Below, piece by piece: positions 25,737-34,603 of a stretch of 42,039 bases of DNA. Numbering within the stretch: position 1 is the stretch's first letter; the number at the start of each line of letters is the position of its first letter. Under the pieces are notes generated by a model. That model did not search any database and was not told the DNA's origin. It was given only the letters and a program-made list of their open reading frames with translations. Position numbers and translations under genes: made by a program. This DNA comes from Planctomycetaceae bacterium (lineage in GTDB: Bacteria > Planctomycetota > Planctomycetia > Planctomycetales > Planctomycetaceae): NCBI GenBank assembly GCA_021732995.1, contig JAKFWA010000081.1, positions 1-42,039 on the forward strand, given 5' to 3'.

Positions 25737-26609
25737 TCATTCCCGATCGTCCGCTGTTTGACGTTTTATTGTGTCGAGTGTTTCGCCGTCCTTGTTCTTC
25801 CAGTCAACCCATCCGTTGGAGGTACGCCCCAGCAATGCAAGCGCCGCCATACTCGGCGAGCCAAACAGATGATCCTTCTCTACCACTACTCTGTCACCTT
25901 CGACGCGCAGTACCCCTGTTTCGATCAACTTGTTGCGAAAGCGTTCGTGACCCGTCCCGAGAATCGACGCCACATTCGTCGCACGCCCGGTCGAGCCTTT
26001 GAAGACTACGAACCCTTCGGACGTGTATAGACCGCGACCATCTGCCCCTGACCCTTTGCAATGGAACACTTCTTCTGCTTCGGTCCCAGCTCCCGGTTTC
26101 CGGACAGCGTCAAAGATTGGGTAGCCGAGCGTTGCCAACAAAACCTGCCCGGTCTCGAAGATTTCCAGGCAGTCCGCTTCCAGCGGTGCGGGCGTATGAG
26201 GCTTACTTCCGCTGTTGCCGTTCTCATCTGCATAGCGACCAGCCTTGCGGCTCGCCTGCAGGCAATACCATTCCAGAAACAGCGCATGGGTTTGAGTCAG
26301 GCTGTTGGTGCGAGAAACCAGCACAAGGGCGCGTTCCCAGAAGTCCTTCTGCTTATGATGAGTCGGCAAGCGACTGCGCAGGTCACCGGTCTGACCGATG
26401 TAGACTTTCAGCTCGCTACCGTCATCGGATTCGCCAAACAGGAAGTAGAGCGCAACCTGCTCGCTTTCCTGCATCCGCAGGAAATCCTGTAGCAGGCTGC
26501 GAGGTACTTCAATCACCTGCACAATGCGGGTGGTGATCTCGGCAACGCGAATCCCGCGAGGATCTCCACCCGGCAGAAAGATCTGAATGGTCTTGGGTGT
26601 CATGGTCAC
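25737..26609 (-). CDS. GIY-YIG nuclease-family protein with DUF4357 domain
   Basis: A 290-residue protein. Residues ~50-110 match a GIY-YIG nuclease core: ALYFLFGESDDG, then KVYIGQTGDLRSRLPTHH (Tyr, Gly and Arg positions kept) and a helix with WERALVLVS; a glutamate in FLEWYCLQ fits the metal-binding Glu. The C-terminal ~60 residues carry the DUF4357 signature FGSPSMAALALLG followed by SNGWVDWKNKDGETL. Proteins of this make-up occur in bacteria alone or beside restriction and mobile genes; their target is not established. No methyltransferase or other partner is encoded next to it. It lies between the kinase gene and tRNA-Lys on the same strand. Confidence 0.85.
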   Translation of the reverse strand: MTMTPKTIQIFLPGGDPRGIRVAEITTRIVQVIEVPRSLLQDFLRMQESEQVALYFLFGESDDGSELKVYIGQTGDLRSRLPTHHKQKDFWERALVLVSRTNSLTQTHALFLEWYCLQASRKAGRYADENGNSGSKPHTPAPLEADCLEIFETGQVLLATLGYPIFDAVRKPGAGTEAEEVFHCKGSGADGRGLYTSEGFVVFKGSTGRATNVASILGTGHERFRNKLIETGVLRVEGDRVVVEKDHLFGSPSMAALALLGRTSNGWVDWKNKDGETLDTIKRQTADDRE

Positions 26610-26807
26610 GCAGCCTCTGCGAAGACTAGATCGCTCTCATCGGTTGCGCCGTTGGGAGGACACCAGATGCCGCTGACTGCGCGGGTAAAGCGCCAATTAC
26701 CTTCCAGTGGCCTGGATGATTCCGGCACCCAAACTCTTCGCATGCCCACTGAGCGGCGGCGACCCTTCCCTCAAGAAAATCAGAACAGCGTCTGAGAGAG
26801 GTGCAAG

Positions 26808-26880
<73 letters not shown>

Positions 26881-27076
26881 AACAGCCGCGTGAACGGCGA
26901 AGGGGCGGGAGTATGGTTCGGGGGGGAGGTGAATTCAACCGACCTCAGTCTTCTCGATCGAATGCTGGATCTGAATTGTCCTGAACCGCGGGATTTGCTG
27001 AAGATTTCGGGGGTCAGCCGTCCCGATCCACCTGTGTCCCATCTGGAGTTTCAGATGAGTCGTGATGGCAGGCGAT

Positions 27077-27120
27077 GTAGGGCGGACAATCCGACAGCCG
27101 GACAGGATGGTCCGGCTTAC
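27077..27120. repeat. REP-like inverted pair downstream of hisC
   Basis: A plus-strand unit with GTAG head and GGACAATCC core faces a minus-strand unit with GTAA head and core around GGACCATCCTGTCC. Within it, 27096-27103 and 27110-27117 form a perfect 8-base-pair hairpin with a 6-base loop. The core word is shared with the single unit at 13196. Confidence 0.7.
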
Positions 27121-27174
27121 GGACCTGTCGCCTCGGGCTCAATGAACTACTACATCTTCAGCACGCCTTCCCAA

Positions 27175-28263
27175 TCAATCACAACTCGGCAGGACTTCGG
27201 CCAGCGTCTGCAGCAACTGATCGCACTCGGGGTCAGTTCCCACAGTGATGCGCAGACCGTCCATGAGCCCATCAATTCCGCCGATTGCACCTGGGAACTT
27301 CATGTAGCGCACCAGAATCTTGCGAGCTTTCAGCGCTTCGTAGACTCCCTTGTGAGTCTTCGCAGGGTGAGTGGTCCATACAAAGTTGGACTGACTGTCG
27401 ACGCAGTTGAAGCCGAACTTGCGAAGCTCGGCGGTCATGCGGCGGCGGGTGACTCGAATGCGTTCCGTGTTGAACTGCATCCAGGCTTGATCCTGAATGG
27501 CCGCGGTCGCGGCGGCGAGCGACAGGCGATCGCAGTTGTAGCTGTCCTTCACCTTGCGCATGCCCTGAATGAGATCCGGGTGCGCGATCGAAAATCCGAA
27601 GCGGATACCAGCCAGACTGTACGACTTGCTGAAGGTCCGCGTGATGATGATCCGCTTGCCGAGTTCCGTCTGGAGAATTTCAGCCCGGTGCGGCTGATCG
27701 GCGAAGTCGCCATAGGCTTCGTCCAGCACCAGCACCCCGCGCGGCGGGACCAGCTTCAGGATGTCGTCGTTCGACCAGCGATTGCCCGACGGTGAATTGG
27801 GATTGGGGACGAAGATCACCTTCGCGCGTTCAACAATCGGTCGCACACGCTCGAAGTTCCAGGACCAGTCGGCGTTCAACAACAATCGCTCGTGCTGAGC
27901 GCCCTGAATGTCGGCCAGTGTTTCGTAGAGGATGTAGCTGGGGTACGGATATGCGACGAGGTCTCCGGCATCAGCGAAAGAGCGAGTGATGATCGTCAGG
28001 TTCTCATCGCTGCCGTTCGCGGGCAGAATCCATTCATGGTCGAGGTTGAAGAGTTCGGCCGCGGACTTCCGGAACGACAGACCGAGCGGGTCCGGATAGA
28101 GATTGAGTCGATCGGTACACGCCGCCTGAATGGCCTGCACCACTTTTGGAGAGGGCGGATAGGGGTTCTCGTTCGTATTGAGTTTCACCCAACCGGTATC
28201 TTGCGGCTGCTCGCCGGGAACATAGCCATCAATGCGATCAATCGCGGGACGAAACACGCTCAT
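27175..28263 (-). CDS. hisC: Histidinol-phosphate aminotransferase
   Basis: A 362-residue fold-type I PLP enzyme of the usual HisC length, converting imidazole-acetol phosphate and glutamate to histidinol phosphate in histidine synthesis. Recognisable blocks are KLNTNENPYPPSP at the N-terminus, the cofactor-contact region PANGSDENL, IFVPNPNSPSG, the aspartate in VLVLDEAYGDF, and the Schiff-base lysine in RTFSKSYSLAGIRFGF. The C-terminal substrate arginine lies in GLRITVG. It is not next to other his genes. It diverges from a thioesterase gene across 125 bases. HisC-like enzymes also act on aromatic amino acids, so specificity is a family-based call. Confidence 0.93.
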   Translation of the reverse strand: MSVFRPAIDRIDGYVPGEQPQDTGWVKLNTNENPYPPSPKVVQAIQAACTDRLNLYPDPLGLSFRKSAAELFNLDHEWILPANGSDENLTIITRSFADAGDLVAYPYPSYILYETLADIQGAQHERLLLNADWSWNFERVRPIVERAKVIFVPNPNSPSGNRWSNDDILKLVPPRGVLVLDEAYGDFADQPHRAEILQTELGKRIIITRTFSKSYSLAGIRFGFSIAHPDLIQGMRKVKDSYNCDRLSLAAATAAIQDQAWMQFNTERIRVTRRRMTAELRKFGFNCVDSQSNFVWTTHPAKTHKGVYEALKARKILVRYMKFPGAIGGIDGLMDGLRITVGTDPECDQLLQTLAEVLPSCD

Positions 28264-28388
28264 TGCCCGAATGTCCTGTCGCGGCCAGGCCGCACATAGT
28301 GAATCAGATGCACGCCAGCCGGCCGTCGGACGTTTTGTCTATCGGCCTGCTGACTGAATTTTAGAGTCGAAAGGATGTTGCGAATACT

Positions 28389-28862
28389 ATGACCGACATG
28401 ACCCTCACGGCGCTGAACGCGTCGCCGTTCTTGAAACTGCTCAACGTCCGGGACCTCGAACGATCCGACGGCCGGGCTCAACTGGCGGTGAAGATTGAAG
28501 ATCAGCATCTGCGCAGTCGCGGCATTATGCACGGTGGCGTAGGTGCGGCACTGCTGGACACCACGATGGGTGCTGCAGCTTCGACCAAGACGCCGGACCG
28601 GCACTACACCGTGACAGTGCAGCTCAACGTGAATTTCATCCGACCGGCCTGGCGGGGCGAGGAACTGCAAATCACTGCCGAAGTTCTGCACTCCGGCCAG
28701 CAAACAGCCGTCACTCGCGGAGAGATCCGTACAAGTTTAAACACTCTTGTCGCCAGCGGAACCGCGACATTCATGTTTGTCCGTGACCCTGCGCCTGACC
28801 GTGAGATCTTGCCACGCCACACCGACCGTTCTGACCGCGACGTGGCGGACACAAAGTCTTGA
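28389..28862 (+). CDS. PaaI/YdiI-like hotdog thioesterase
   Basis: A 157-residue protein of the hotdog fold that hydrolyses acyl-CoA or aryl-CoA thioesters in the cytoplasm. The signature helix and loop read SRGIMHGGVGAALLDTTMG, with the HGG motif and the acidic residue on the central helix. Strands such as VTVQLNVNFIRPA and the terminal VASGTATFMFV complete the fold. The last 25 residues (DPAPDREILPRH onward) are a charged tail outside the fold. AAAGGA lies rather far upstream of this ATG, and a second ATG at 28398 is possible. The natural CoA ester is unknown. Confidence 0.87.
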   Translation: MTDMTLTALNASPFLKLLNVRDLERSDGRAQLAVKIEDQHLRSRGIMHGGVGAALLDTTMGAAASTKTPDRHYTVTVQLNVNFIRPAWRGEELQITAEVLHSGQQTAVTRGEIRTSLNTLVASGTATFMFVRDPAPDREILPRHTDRSDRDVADTKS

Positions 28863-29025
28863 TCAGTGATTCGTGAGAAACTTGCAAAAAGGCGGGAATA
28901 GCTCATCTTCAAGCTGCATCGTGTTGGAGCCAGGAAAACTGTCGGCCCTTGGTTGGGTGCCGTCCGGCGGGTCGTCCGGAAAAACTCTTGGCAAAACTGA
29001 GCATAAATCCTTGAGGAGTCTTGCG

Positions 29026-29397
29026 ATGAAGTTGTTTGTGACAAGCTGTGCAGCGATGTTGTTGGCGGTTGCCGTGGTTGGCTGCAACAAGCCAGCGGAA
29101 GCTCCGAAGTCAAACCCGGCTCCTGACGCTAGCTCGATGACCGGACACTCCGCGACTCCTCCAGCCGGTGATCCAGCCAAGAAGGATGGCGAAGCTGCTG
29201 CTGATCCAGCCAAGAAGGACGGCGAAGCTGCCGCCGATCCAGCCAAGAAGGACGGCGAAGCTGCTGCTGATCCGGCCAAGAAGGACGGCGAAGCTGCTGC
29301 TGATCCAGCCAAGAAGGACGGCGAAGCTGCTGCTGATCCAGCCAAGAAGGACGGCGAAGCTGCTGCTGATCCAGCCAAGAAAGACGGCGACAAGTAA
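29026..29397 (+). CDS. Lipoprotein made of 11-residue tandem repeats
   Basis: A 123-residue predicted lipoprotein. The signal MKLFVTSCAAMLLAVAVVGC ends in a lipobox with Cys-20. A short Pro/Ala/Ser linker precedes six full copies of DPAKKDGEAAA and a final partial copy ending in DGDK. The start at 29026 has GAGGAG 7 bases upstream. Repeats of Lys, Glu, Ala and Asp give a charged, probably disordered or helical spacer outside the membrane; no enzyme domain is present. It is monocistronic, lying between the thioesterase gene and the flagellar operon, with its own terminator. A structural or wall-binding role is possible but unproven. Confidence 0.75.
   Translation: MKLFVTSCAAMLLAVAVVGCNKPAEAPKSNPAPDASSMTGHSATPPAGDPAKKDGEAAADPAKKDGEAAADPAKKDGEAAADPAKKDGEAAADPAKKDGEAAADPAKKDGEAAADPAKKDGDK
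29170..29394 (+). repeat. 33-base tandem repeat inside the lipoprotein gene
   Basis: Units start at 29170, 29203, 29236, 29269, 29302 and 29335, with a partial unit from 29368. Copies differ by only a few bases, nearly all silent, such as ggat/ggac and gcagct-type third positions, so the array is recent or kept uniform by recombination. Confidence 0.92.
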
Positions 29398-29429
29398 GTC
29401 GTTGCCTGATCGATACATGTGCGTCAAAT

Positions 29430-29461
29430 AAGCCGTTGCGAACACTCGCAGCGGCTTTTTT
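29430..29461 (+). terminator. Terminator of the repeat lipoprotein gene
   Basis: A 12-base-pair stem with one G-T pair (29430-29441 with 29446-29457) and a 4-base loop, followed by six T bases, 33 bases after the stop codon. Confidence 0.88.
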
Positions 29462-29611
29462 CATGTACACGCGGCTTCGTCACACCCGGTGAAAGGGTAC
29501 CTGTCAAACTGCGCAAGCTTCAGGGGACTGGGGAGCCAATTCGGATTGCATCGTCCGGATGCTCCGCAACGGTCGAAACTGAAATGCTCAGCTCTCTGTC
29601 TGGAGGCGTCC

Positions 29612-30151
29612 GTGTCCGCTCAGCTCTCATCCGACATTCCCGGCCTGTGTCACCAGTTGGCAGAGTTTCTCGCCGCGCTGGAGCCGACTCTCCGCGAGCT
29701 GGACCGGGTCTATGAGCAACGGCTAGTGGCCTTCGCTCGTTGTGACGACGCGGAAATGAGAACGCTTGTCAAAGGTGAGCTGATCCTGCAGCAGGCTTTG
29801 CGACAGATCCTGGCAGCTCGAGCCAACATTCTCGCCCAGGCGAAACGCAAGAAGCTGGATGCGACTGACCTGCGGTCGCTGTTGAAATCGCTTCGCAGTT
29901 TCATCGGCCGGGAAGGTGGCATCGATGCCCACGAGATTCAACACATGGAAAGCTGCATGGCGCGCGTCGAAGAGCTGACCGTCAAGATCCGCATCGAAAG
30001 CTGGTCCAGTTGGCACGTCGTGAAACGGATGGACGCAACGATGAATGAGATGCGCACCCGCCTGGCTCAGGGTGGGGATCGTTTCAAGCAGGACGATCTG
30101 GATTGGCGCGGGCCCGGCCGCGGTGGCACTTTGATCAACGCTCGGGTTTAA
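29612..30151 (+). CDS. flgN: FlgN-like flagellar export chaperone
   Basis: A 179-residue, mostly helical protein starting VSAQLSSDIPGL at a GTG with GGAGG 5 bases upstream; the longer frame from 29489 lacks such a site. FlgN is the cytoplasmic chaperone that keeps the hook-filament junction proteins FlgK and FlgL export-ready. Similarity is weak and rests on helices such as LHQLAEFLAAL-type CHQLAEFLAALEPTLRELD and LILQQALRQIL, the right size range, and the position 38 bases upstream of flgK. The C-terminus (DWRGPGRGGTLINARV) is a non-helical tail. The call depends strongly on gene order. Confidence 0.65.
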   Translation: MSAQLSSDIPGLCHQLAEFLAALEPTLRELDRVYEQRLVAFARCDDAEMRTLVKGELILQQALRQILAARANILAQAKRKKLDATDLRSLLKSLRSFIGREGGIDAHEIQHMESCMARVEELTVKIRIESWSSWHVVKRMDATMNEMRTRLAQGGDRFKQDDLDWRGPGRGGTLINARV

Positions 30152-30189
30152 GAGCGACTCGCGAAGCACCAGTCACGGAGGACTGCACG

Positions 30190-31887
30190 ATGTCGATCTC
30201 GGGAACACTGGCCACCGCCAAGCGGGCACTCGAAGCCTACAGCACTGCCATGCAGGTCGCGGGCGACAACATCGCCAACGCCAATACGCCGGGCTACATC
30301 CGCAACGTGCTCGAACTCTCGACCGAACGACCCTACCAGTTCGGTGACTTGATCGTGGGAGCGGGTGTCAAGCCGTCGACGGTGCGGCAGCAGATCGATC
30401 AGTATCTGGAGGCCCGCATTCACGCCGCGAACTCGGATGCCACTGGAGCGATCGCTCGCGAAAATATCTACAAGCAACTGGAACTGGAACTGCGGGAACT
30501 GGGTGATACCGACCTGTCTTCGCGGTTCAGTGACTTCATTGGCTCAGTGAACGAAGTCGTCAATCAGCCGGAACAGAGTTCGTTGCGAGGCAACGTGATC
30601 GAACAGGGCCAATTGCTGGCCGCGGATATTCGGGACCTGCGTGGGCGCATCGATCGTTTACGCGAGCAACAGAATACGCGTATCAGCGATCTGACGGATG
30701 AAGCCAATTCGCTGATCGATCAGATTCAAGGCCTGAATACGGGCATCGCCTCTCTGGAGTACAATGGCCTGTCAACCAGTCAGGCCGGCTCCTTGCGCAG
30801 TCAGCGGTATCAAGCGTTGAATCGGTTGTCTGAGATTATACCAATCACCTATCAGGAAGCGCGCAACGGTGTGGTCAATGTCACCAGCGGGTCGGATTAT
30901 ATCATCCTTGAAAACCGCACGCAGCACCTGGTGACAGCAGCCACGTCAGATCGCGGCGCCGCCATTCAGACAGTGCAATTCGACAAGACTCATACCGAAG
31001 TCACCGAGGCGGGCGGCGAGTTGAAGGGCGTGTTCGAAGCTCGCGACGAGATTCTCGGTGGGTTTATCGACAACTTTGATGAGCTCGTCAGTGGTCTGAT
31101 CTTCCAGTTCAATCGCCTGCACTCATCCGGTGAAGGTCTGGAAGGCTTCACGTCGGTTTCGGCGGAGAGTCGGGTGAATGACGTCAATGTTGCTCTGGGG
31201 GCGACCACATTGCCGTTCAAGCCAACTCATGGCAGTTTTGACTTCAAAGTCATCAACAAGCAGACGGGAGTGATCGAGACGCACAACATCGCCGTCGATG
31301 CTGATGGAATTGGGGGCAACGACACCTCGTTGGAAAGTCTGCGAGCGGCGCTCGATTCCCTCGATCACGTTGAGGCCACGATCTCTACTCTGGGCGAACT
31401 GCGGATCAAATCCGACACGGGTTTTGAGTTCCGCTTTTCGAACGACACCAGTGGTGCGCTGGCAGCGATCGGTATCAATACCTTCTTTACGGGTTCTGAT
31501 GCCGTCACGATCAACGTCAACAACACCATCAAGAATAACCATAATCTGTTCGCCGCGGGGCAGGGGGCCGGTCCCGCTGACAATCGCAACGCACAGCTAC
31601 TCGCGAAGATTCTGGATAACCCTCTGCCCGGCCTGCAGAACACATCGCTGTCTGACTTTTATGACGGTCTGATCTCGCAGGTTGGCCAGGGATCGGCCAA
31701 GGCGACTGCGACGGCGAAGGGGCTGGGAACCTTCCGAGATTCGCTCGAAAGCCAACGCAATCAATACACCGGCGTCAGTCTCGACGAAGAGGCCGTGAAG
31801 CTGATCGATGCCCAGCAGGCATTCGCAGCGTCGGCTCGAGTGATTCAAACTGTGGACGAGTTAATGGACGTGCTTCTGCGAATTTGA
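30190..31887 (+). CDS. flgK: Flagellar hook-associated protein 1 (FlgK)
   Basis: A 565-residue secreted axial protein forming the first junction zone between hook and filament. The N-terminus MSISGTLATAKRALEAY leads into the axial-protein signature DNIANANTPGYIRN. The C-terminal helix region has SLDEEAVKLIDAQQAFAASA and RVIQTVDELMDVLL, the FlgK/FlgE C-terminal signature. Between them lie a coiled region (LRGRIDRLREQQNTRISDL) and a beta-rich surface domain. The ATG at 30190 has GGAGG 8 bases upstream; an upstream frame from 30103 overlaps flgN and is rejected. It sits between flgN and flgL, the usual order. Confidence 0.93.
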   Translation: MSISGTLATAKRALEAYSTAMQVAGDNIANANTPGYIRNVLELSTERPYQFGDLIVGAGVKPSTVRQQIDQYLEARIHAANSDATGAIARENIYKQLELELRELGDTDLSSRFSDFIGSVNEVVNQPEQSSLRGNVIEQGQLLAADIRDLRGRIDRLREQQNTRISDLTDEANSLIDQIQGLNTGIASLEYNGLSTSQAGSLRSQRYQALNRLSEIIPITYQEARNGVVNVTSGSDYIILENRTQHLVTAATSDRGAAIQTVQFDKTHTEVTEAGGELKGVFEARDEILGGFIDNFDELVSGLIFQFNRLHSSGEGLEGFTSVSAESRVNDVNVALGATTLPFKPTHGSFDFKVINKQTGVIETHNIAVDADGIGGNDTSLESLRAALDSLDHVEATISTLGELRIKSDTGFEFRFSNDTSGALAAIGINTFFTGSDAVTINVNNTIKNNHNLFAAGQGAGPADNRNAQLLAKILDNPLPGLQNTSLSDFYDGLISQVGQGSAKATATAKGLGTFRDSLESQRNQYTGVSLDEEAVKLIDAQQAFAASARVIQTVDELMDVLLRI

Positions 31888-31943
31888 ATCTGAGAATCTT
31901 TACTAACAATAATATAGAGTCGATTTACTTGCTGAGGTGAGTC

Positions 31944-33869
31944 ATGGGTCTCGGCCCAATTCTGCCAGGTCGTCTACCGACGGGACTGGCGTCTGAACGA
32001 CTGTCGCGTGGGCTGGAATCCACCAAGCTGGACCTGCAACGCGTGCAGGATCAGATTACGACCGGTCAAAAGTATCTGGTGCCCAGCGAATCACCTGCCA
32101 GCGCGCTGCGGACGATCATTCTGCAGAAAACGCTGGAGCGCAAGCAGCAGTTTCTGTCCAACGTGCAAACGGATCGCTCGTTAATTAACTCCACCGAAGA
32201 CGCGCTGAGTTCGGTGAACGAATCGATCAATTCCGCCAAGACTTTGTTGCTGCAGGGATTGACGACCAATATTAGCTCGGCTGACCGCGAGGCGCTCGCG
32301 AACGAAGTCTCATCCTTGATTACCAGTATCTCGGTTGCCGGTAATACGCAATTTCGCGGTCGCTATCTGTTCGGTGGCAGCCGGAGTGACTCTCCACCAT
32401 TCGTCCAGGCGGGCAACAACAAATACTCGTATCAGGGTGACACTCAGGGTGTCGAGTCATTTCTGGACTTCAATCAGACGTTTGTTAACAATATTGACGG
32501 CGTAACTGCGTTTAATCCGCTGGCGACCGTCTCCGGTAGTGATCTCAATGTCGGTTTGTCGTTGAATACGCGCATTTCAGATCTGCACGGCGGGCGCGGT
32601 GTTGAACTGGGCACGATCAATGTCGCCGTCGATGACGGGTCGTCGCTGATTGGTCAGACGATTGATCTGACCGGAGCTGAAACCATCGGTGACTTGAAAA
32701 CGCGCATTGAGAGCGCATTCGCTAGCAGCAGCGCCACGGTGGCCGTCGACATCGACCCGTCGGCTCCGTCTGGCTTGCGGATTACACCTTCGACCGGGTC
32801 GGTGACCGTGCTGGATGTCACGGGTTCCCGAGTTGCCGCCAATCTTGGTATCGCGAGCGGCTTGACCACGCAGATCGCCGGCGCGGACCTTGATCCACGG
32901 CTGACGTTGCAGACGAAGCTCAGCGACCTCAATGCCGGGACAGGTATCGGTATCACGACTGGCAACGGGCTGTTCATTGTGAACGGTGACAAGTCGCAAG
33001 CTGTCGATATCTCCAGCGCCGAAACCATTCAGGACCTGTTTAACACGCTGCAACTGGCGGGTTTGGATCTCGCCACCAGCATCAACGACGCCGGGAATGG
33101 CTTGGCAATCTCCAGCCGGATCAGCGGCGCCAAGTTTTCCATCGGCGAGAACAACGGATCGAATGCCGCGGGTCTGGGTATCCGGTCGTTTCAGGCTACG
33201 ACTCAACTACTGGATCTGAATTTCGGCAATGGCATCAACAGCGCTGCTACGCAGAAACTGCAGATCACGCGGCGTGATGGCTCGCTTGCTGAAGTCGACC
33301 TGTCGGCGGCAAGGTCCGTTCAGGACGTGCTGGACGCCATCAACGCGGTTGATCCCGGTAACCTCAACGCGTCGCTTGCGCTCGTCGGCAACGGTATCTC
33401 GATTACTGATTCTTCGGGCACCGGGCCGCTGTCAATTGCGAACAACGAACTCGCCCAGTCGCTCGGACTGGCAGGCACCGAGTCGGGGACAGATCCGGCA
33501 GTCCCCTTAATTGGGCAAGACGTCAATCAGCGGCAGTCTAAAGGGCTGCTGTCGATACTGTCGCAGTTGGAACAGTCGCTGCGCAGTGGTGACCTGCGGA
33601 CGCTGGGACGCCTGAACGGCGAACTCGAAACGGAAGCCAACCGCTTCTTTATGGTGCGCGGTCTGATTGGCACCCGGCAACGTACACTGGACAACGCCGA
33701 GAATCGCTTGCGCGATGAAGACATCACGCTCAACGAGAATCTCGCCACCGAGTTCGATATCGACCTCTCTGAGGCGTATACCGAGTTCGTCGCCCGGCAA
33801 CAAACTCTGCAGGCGACGTATCAAGCCGCTTCGCAAACGCTGCAGCTCAACCTGCTGGCGTTTCTGTAA
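31944..33869 (+). CDS. flgL: Flagellar hook-associated protein 3 (FlgL), enlarged
   Basis: A 641-residue flagellin-like junction protein, about twice the length of E. coli FlgL (317). The N-terminal D0/D1 helices (LESTKLDLQRVQDQITTGQK, then TDRSLINSTEDALSSVNESI) and the C-terminal helix (AYTEFVARQQTLQATYQAAS) are conserved. The extra length is a central stretch with three related segments, each with an 'LSDLxxGxG' strand start and a later 'SAETIxDL' helix: about residues 211-270, 320-385 and 420-490. These resemble flagellin_IN modules and would form a surface domain. GAGGTGA precedes the ATG. fliW and csrA, often found next in planctomycete flagellar loci, are absent here. Confidence 0.9.
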   Translation: MGLGPILPGRLPTGLASERLSRGLESTKLDLQRVQDQITTGQKYLVPSESPASALRTIILQKTLERKQQFLSNVQTDRSLINSTEDALSSVNESINSAKTLLLQGLTTNISSADREALANEVSSLITSISVAGNTQFRGRYLFGGSRSDSPPFVQAGNNKYSYQGDTQGVESFLDFNQTFVNNIDGVTAFNPLATVSGSDLNVGLSLNTRISDLHGGRGVELGTINVAVDDGSSLIGQTIDLTGAETIGDLKTRIESAFASSSATVAVDIDPSAPSGLRITPSTGSVTVLDVTGSRVAANLGIASGLTTQIAGADLDPRLTLQTKLSDLNAGTGIGITTGNGLFIVNGDKSQAVDISSAETIQDLFNTLQLAGLDLATSINDAGNGLAISSRISGAKFSIGENNGSNAAGLGIRSFQATTQLLDLNFGNGINSAATQKLQITRRDGSLAEVDLSAARSVQDVLDAINAVDPGNLNASLALVGNGISITDSSGTGPLSIANNELAQSLGLAGTESGTDPAVPLIGQDVNQRQSKGLLSILSQLEQSLRSGDLRTLGRLNGELETEANRFFMVRGLIGTRQRTLDNAENRLRDEDITLNENLATEFDIDLSEAYTEFVARQQTLQATYQAASQTLQLNLLAFL

Positions 33870-34308
33870 CCTCTGACGGAGCTTTGCCGGTGATGAAGCC
33901 GCGGCAACTCGCGGTGCCACAACTACACGGCACCTGGCACCATTCGGGCCACGCATAGTCGATCGTGAGCTGCTCGCCGCGCTGAATCGGAGCGATGCAC
34001 ATGATCCACAGTTCGCAGTTGAAAGCTTCCGCCCCTTCGTCCCATTCGGTTGTCGAAACCAGTTGGCAATTCGGCTCGCAGCTATGGTTCACAAATCGAA
34101 ACGGGGCTGCCGGCTCAAGGGTCAATGTGCCGCCGAGATTCATGCAGTAGTCGGAACTGTAGCCAGCGTCGTCAATGATCTCGCCGGTCACTTCACCGAT
34201 GCATTCGTCAGGTGCAAAGGTGCGTTTGGCGAACACACCTTTTCCATGAGGTGACGGACCGACACGCACGGAGCGGCTATAACGATGCATGCGGATGCGC
34301 TCTCGCAT
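33847..34308 (-). CDS. SET-domain protein (putative lysine methyltransferase)
   Basis: A 153-residue SET-domain protein with the main motifs of this S-adenosylmethionine-dependent family: GKGVFAKRTFAPDECIGEVTG at the N-terminus, FRFVNHSCEPNC at the cofactor/substrate knot, and IQRGEQLTIDYAW near the end. A post-SET-like cysteine cluster (CSCGTASCRG) follows, which with a cysteine of the NHSCEPNC motif could bind zinc. Start at 34308 has AAGGA 7-8 bases upstream; a longer frame reaches 34380. SET proteins are mostly eukaryotic but occur in some bacteria. Its last 23 bases overlap the 3' end of flgL on the other strand. The protein it methylates is unknown. Confidence 0.85.
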   Translation of the reverse strand: MRERIRMHRYSRSVRVGPSPHGKGVFAKRTFAPDECIGEVTGEIIDDAGYSSDYCMNLGGTLTLEPAAPFRFVNHSCEPNCQLVSTTEWDEGAEAFNCELWIMCIAPIQRGEQLTIDYAWPEWCQVPCSCGTASCRGFITGKAPSEVTETPAG

Positions 34309-34603
34309 GGCAAGGTCCTTTCTCTTCACGGGTTCAAAGTGAACCCCGAGCTCTGCGACGACAACGACACATCGCCGCAATGGCAGGCCAGCGAGTCAGG
34401 CAATTGTAGTAAACCGGCACTTCTGCTGACTCCGACCGGCCTGCGAATCTTGAGAATTGAGGAAATCGGTCAGCCGCGATTCGTCAGATTGTTGCGGCGA
34501 CAAGTTGCGGAGATGGAGTCGCTGAAGTCGAATTCCCGCGCAGCGTCGGCGGGTCGGGAGATGCCCGCGACCTTACCTTGGTCCTCACAAACGAGCCATC
34601 ACT

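Noticed and set aside
28863-29393. A minus-strand frame encoding ASPSFLAGSAA repeats opposite the lipoprotein.
   Set aside because: It is the antisense reading of the 33-base repeat; the plus-strand frame has the signal peptide and ribosome binding site.
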